Source: Christensenellaceae bacterium (GTDB lineage Bacteria > Bacillota > Clostridia > Christensenellales > UBA1242). From it: DNA of 38,309 nt. A program made the position numbers and the translations under genes. Below are positions 35,554-38,309 of this stretch, piece after piece. The notes below the pieces were generated by a model. The model saw nothing but the letters and a program-made list of their open reading frames with translations, did not search any database and had not been told where the DNA came from. The stretch lies in NCBI GenBank assembly GCA_031256235.1, contig JAIRQZ010000052.1, positions 1 through 38,309 on the forward strand, in the 5' to 3' direction. Position 1 is the first letter of the stretch; every line of letters begins with the position of its first letter.

Positions 35554-36933
35554 ATGAATCTTGAAAATTTGGACAGCGTAGTCGATTTCATAGTCGAAAA
35601 GAACTTAATAGAAAAAGGCGACACGGTCGGTATAGGCGTAAGCGGTGGGGAAGACAGTATGGCCCTACTGCACTTTTTGAATTCTTTGAAAAAGCCCCTG
35701 GGTATCGAGATTGTCGCGGTCAACATCAATCATAATGTCCGTCCCAACAGTCGTAAGGACAGTTTATTTGTGCAAAAGTATTGCTCGGACAACAAAATTG
35801 CTTATGTATGCCACAATGTCGATGTCCCGTCTTTTGCCCGCCAACATAAAATGGGAATCGAACAGGCTGCGCGCATCAAACGCTATGAAGGCTTTGGGCT
35901 TGCGGTCAAAAAGTACAAACTTACCAAATTCGCCGTCGCCCACCACCAAAGCGACCAAGCCGAAACCATATTGCTTCATATATTCCGTGGCGCAGGCGTC
36001 GCGGGAGCAGGTGGCATGGACCTTGCACACACTTTCTTAAGTAATGTCGAAAACTGCCCGCTCATCCGCCCGTTCCTTGAAACCCAAAAGGCCGACCTTA
36101 TCGCCTATAACTATCGTAACCAGGTTCCCCACGTTCAAGACGAAACCAACGAAGACGACAAATATGCCCGCAATTTTTTACGGAACCAAATAATACCCAT
36201 GCTTAAAAAAGAATGGCGTAGTGTCGAAAAAAATATCGTCGAGTTTGGCCGAAGTTGCCGAAGCGACGACGATTACATAAACGGCCTTGTGAACATGGAC
36301 GCGTTGCTTGGTGACGAAAATCACGTTCGCGTGCCTCTTAACTTCTTTGCCTTAAGATACCCCATGATTTCACGCATTTTGTTGGCGGCGCTCGGCATGC
36401 TTGACGCGCGCGAAGACATCGAAAAAAAACACATTGACATGATTTTGACGCTTGCTGCAAGCGGTGAAAACGGAAGTCGCCTGGACTTGCCCAACGGCCT
36501 GTACGCAATCAAGGAATACGAATACATGGCAATCGTCCGACGGGTGGCTTCCGCCAATGATAACAAGGTCTACTCTTTCAAGGTCGGCAAGACCAACTTC
36601 TCGGGCTTTGGCACAATCATTGTTACAAAGACAATCTCGCACAAAGACGCCCTTTCGCGCGGTCTTATGGTCATCGATGTTGACAAACTTCCGCGCGCCG
36701 CAAAGTGGCGTACCCGTCGCGAGGGCGATGTGTTCACAAAGTTTGGCGGAGGTTCGAAAACCCTTAACGCATTCTTTATCGATAAAAAAATCCCCGCGCG
36801 CCTGCGTGACAAGTTGCCCGTTCTTGCATTTGGCAAGGACGTGTTCGCGGTTGCTGGAATCGAAATCTCCGACCGCGTGCGCACCGACCGCGAAACCTTA
36901 CAGGCCTATGTGTTGGAGTTCGTAAAGGATTAA
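35554..36933 (+). CDS. tilS: tRNA(Ile)-lysidine synthetase
   Basis: VGIGVSGGEDSMALLHFL PP-loop; INHNVRP; AVAHHQSDQAETILLHIFRGAG. Confidence 0.93.
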   Translation: MNLENLDSVVDFIVEKNLIEKGDTVGIGVSGGEDSMALLHFLNSLKKPLGIEIVAVNINHNVRPNSRKDSLFVQKYCSDNKIAYVCHNVDVPSFARQHKMGIEQAARIKRYEGFGLAVKKYKLTKFAVAHHQSDQAETILLHIFRGAGVAGAGGMDLAHTFLSNVENCPLIRPFLETQKADLIAYNYRNQVPHVQDETNEDDKYARNFLRNQIIPMLKKEWRSVEKNIVEFGRSCRSDDDYINGLVNMDALLGDENHVRVPLNFFALRYPMISRILLAALGMLDAREDIEKKHIDMILTLAASGENGSRLDLPNGLYAIKEYEYMAIVRRVASANDNKVYSFKVGKTNFSGFGTIIVTKTISHKDALSRGLMVIDVDKLPRAAKWRTRREGDVFTKFGGGSKTLNAFFIDKKIPARLRDKLPVLAFGKDVFAVAGIEISDRVRTDRETLQAYVLEFVKD

Positions 36934-36934
36934 C

Positions 36935-37210
36935 ATGGCACGCGAATTTAAGCATGTTGGATTAACCTTTTTAATCGGCTTCGCAGTGTTTTTCCTTGGC
37001 AACTTTATAACAAGCACAAAAGGGCTTATTGAATACGATGCTGACAGTGGCGAAACTGCTCTGCCTATGGATAAAGTTTGTATCGCGATAATGGTGATTA
37101 CTGGAATTGCTTTTTCTTTATGTATGATGGGAATCCTGCGGATTTGGGTTAAAACGTTGCGAAAAAAGAAGCAAGAGAAAGCCTATGTTTTGGGGCCTAC
37201 CAAGGATTGA
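36935..37210 (+). CDS. small membrane protein
   Basis: Two TM segments; SD AAAGGA. Confidence 0.6.
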   Translation: MAREFKHVGLTFLIGFAVFFLGNFITSTKGLIEYDADSGETALPMDKVCIAIMVITGIAFSLCMMGILRIWVKTLRKKKQEKAYVLGPTKD

Positions 37211-37494
37211 TATGGCGCAAATTATCGGCAAGTGTCCAAAAAAAAGAATCTGACATGGGCGAAGGCATTGCCCTTGTCACATTGGAATCGGTGGCCAATC
37301 CAGAACTTGGAATTTTTGTAGGCGTGTTAAGCATGGCATTATTTTTCTTTTGGAATCTTAAGTCAAAAAGGGCAACATATGCGATTTTGGGTTTTGTTTC
37401 TAAAGAAAACATGACGGCAGTATGGATATGTTTTGGTGTGGGCATGCTTTCATTATTAAGAGTCGCATTTGACATATATTTGCTGCCATGCTAA
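37207..37494 (+). CDS. small membrane protein, hypothetical (start uncertain)
   Basis: ORF with hydrophobic segments; TTG start at 37207 or ATG further in. Confidence 0.4.
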   Translation: MIWRKLSASVQKKESDMGEGIALVTLESVANPELGIFVGVLSMALFFFWNLKSKRATYAILGFVSKENMTAVWICFGVGMLSLLRVAFDIYLLPC

Positions 37495-37503
37495 CTTGTA
37501 TTT

Positions 37504-38309
37504 GTGATTCAAGCATACAACGTATCATTACAATATGGAAAGCGCATTCTGTTCAAAGACGTTAACCTAAAGTTCACGGCGGGGGAGTGTTATGGTATAA
37601 TCGGCGCCAACGGAAGTGGCAAGTCGACCTTTTTGAAAATTTTGGCGGGCGAGATTACCCCCAACAAAGGCGAGATCGTCATTGAAAAGCGCAAACGAAT
37701 GTCGGTACTCGCCCAAGACCAAAATGCGTTCAACGCGCTGACGGCCCTTGAATGTGTCATAGGTGGCCACGAAAAACTTTACAAGTTATTAAAGGAGCAA
37801 GAAACCCTATATGCCCTTGGTGAAAATTTGACGGATAAACAAGGCGAAAGGCTTGCGGACATAATGAACGAATTTGCGGAGTTAAACGGCTGGGAGGCCG
37901 AATCCGACGCGGCGTCGATGTTGGACGGTATGGGCATCAAGCCCGAATTGCATCGAAATTTGATGCGCGACCTTGACCCGAAGTTAAAAGTCAAAATCCT
38001 GCTTGCCCGCGCACTGTTTGGGAACCCAGATATACTGGTCATGGACGAGCCCACCAACAACCTCGACCTTGCGTCCGTCCACTGGCTTGAAGATTTTTTA
38101 CTCGATTTCCATAATACTGTCATCATCGTAAGCCACAACCGCCACTTTTTGAACAAAGTCTGTACCCACATTTGCGACGTTGATTACAGCCAAATCAATA
38201 TGTTCGTGGGCAATTATGACTTTTGGTATGAAACAAGCCAATTAATATTGCGCCAACAAAAAGAAGCCAATAAAAAAGCCGCAGACCGCGCCGAAGAATT
38301 AAAAGCCTT
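37504..38309 (+). CDS. ABC-F family ATPase, truncated at window end
   Basis: GTG 37504 reading MIQAYNVSLQYGKRILFKDVNLKF...GANGSGKSTFLKILAGE...LVMDEPTNNLDLASVHWLE...IIVSHNRHFLN. Confidence 0.9.
   Translation, partial: MIQAYNVSLQYGKRILFKDVNLKFTAGECYGIIGANGSGKSTFLKILAGEITPNKGEIVIEKRKRMSVLAQDQNAFNALTALECVIGGHEKLYKLLKEQETLYALGENLTDKQGERLADIMNEFAELNGWEAESDAASMLDGMGIKPELHRNLMRDLDPKLKVKILLARALFGNPDILVMDEPTNNLDLASVHWLEDFLLDFHNTVIIVSHNRHFLNKVCTHICDVDYSQINMFVGNYDFWYETSQLILRQQKEANKKAADRAEELKA

Overview
38.3-kb chromosomal window from a low-to-mid GC, Bacillota-like and probably spore-forming bacterium. Species was not determined. I support about 45 protein-coding genes, 5 tRNAs (one truncated at the left edge) and 2 intrinsic terminators. 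Housekeeping genes include glnA, gpmI, rpmG-secE-nusG, tilS, hflX, mgtE, an ABC-F ATPase, UDP-glucose dehydrogenase and UDP-xylose synthase. Accessory or surface genes include a GT8-acyltransferase fusion, a PadR/DUF1700/DUF4097 operon, a beta-helix protein with a poly-Cys tail, a Cys-capped collagen-like protein, CotF-like proteins and a divergent ClpX-like ATPase followed by a MORN-repeat gene. Main observations: (1) At about 18 genes a sigma-A-type promoter (TTGACA-like, 16-18 bp, TATAAT-like) ends only 5-8 nt before the start codon with no Shine-Dalgarno, which suggests pervasive leaderless transcription. A second gene class has the same promoter type plus a strong SD leader. (2) Several divergent gene pairs use head-to-head -35 boxes that overlap or abut in palindromes such as TTGACAATGTCAA. 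(3) The ClpX-like protein keeps the ATPase motifs but lacks the zinc-binding domain, GYVG pore loop, RKH loop and IGF ClpP-docking loop. (4) A pilin-like isopeptide domain is followed by a 10-Cys tail where an LPXTG sorting signal would be expected. (5) A DnaA-box cluster lies between convergent genes. All calls come from reading the sequence; no searches were run.
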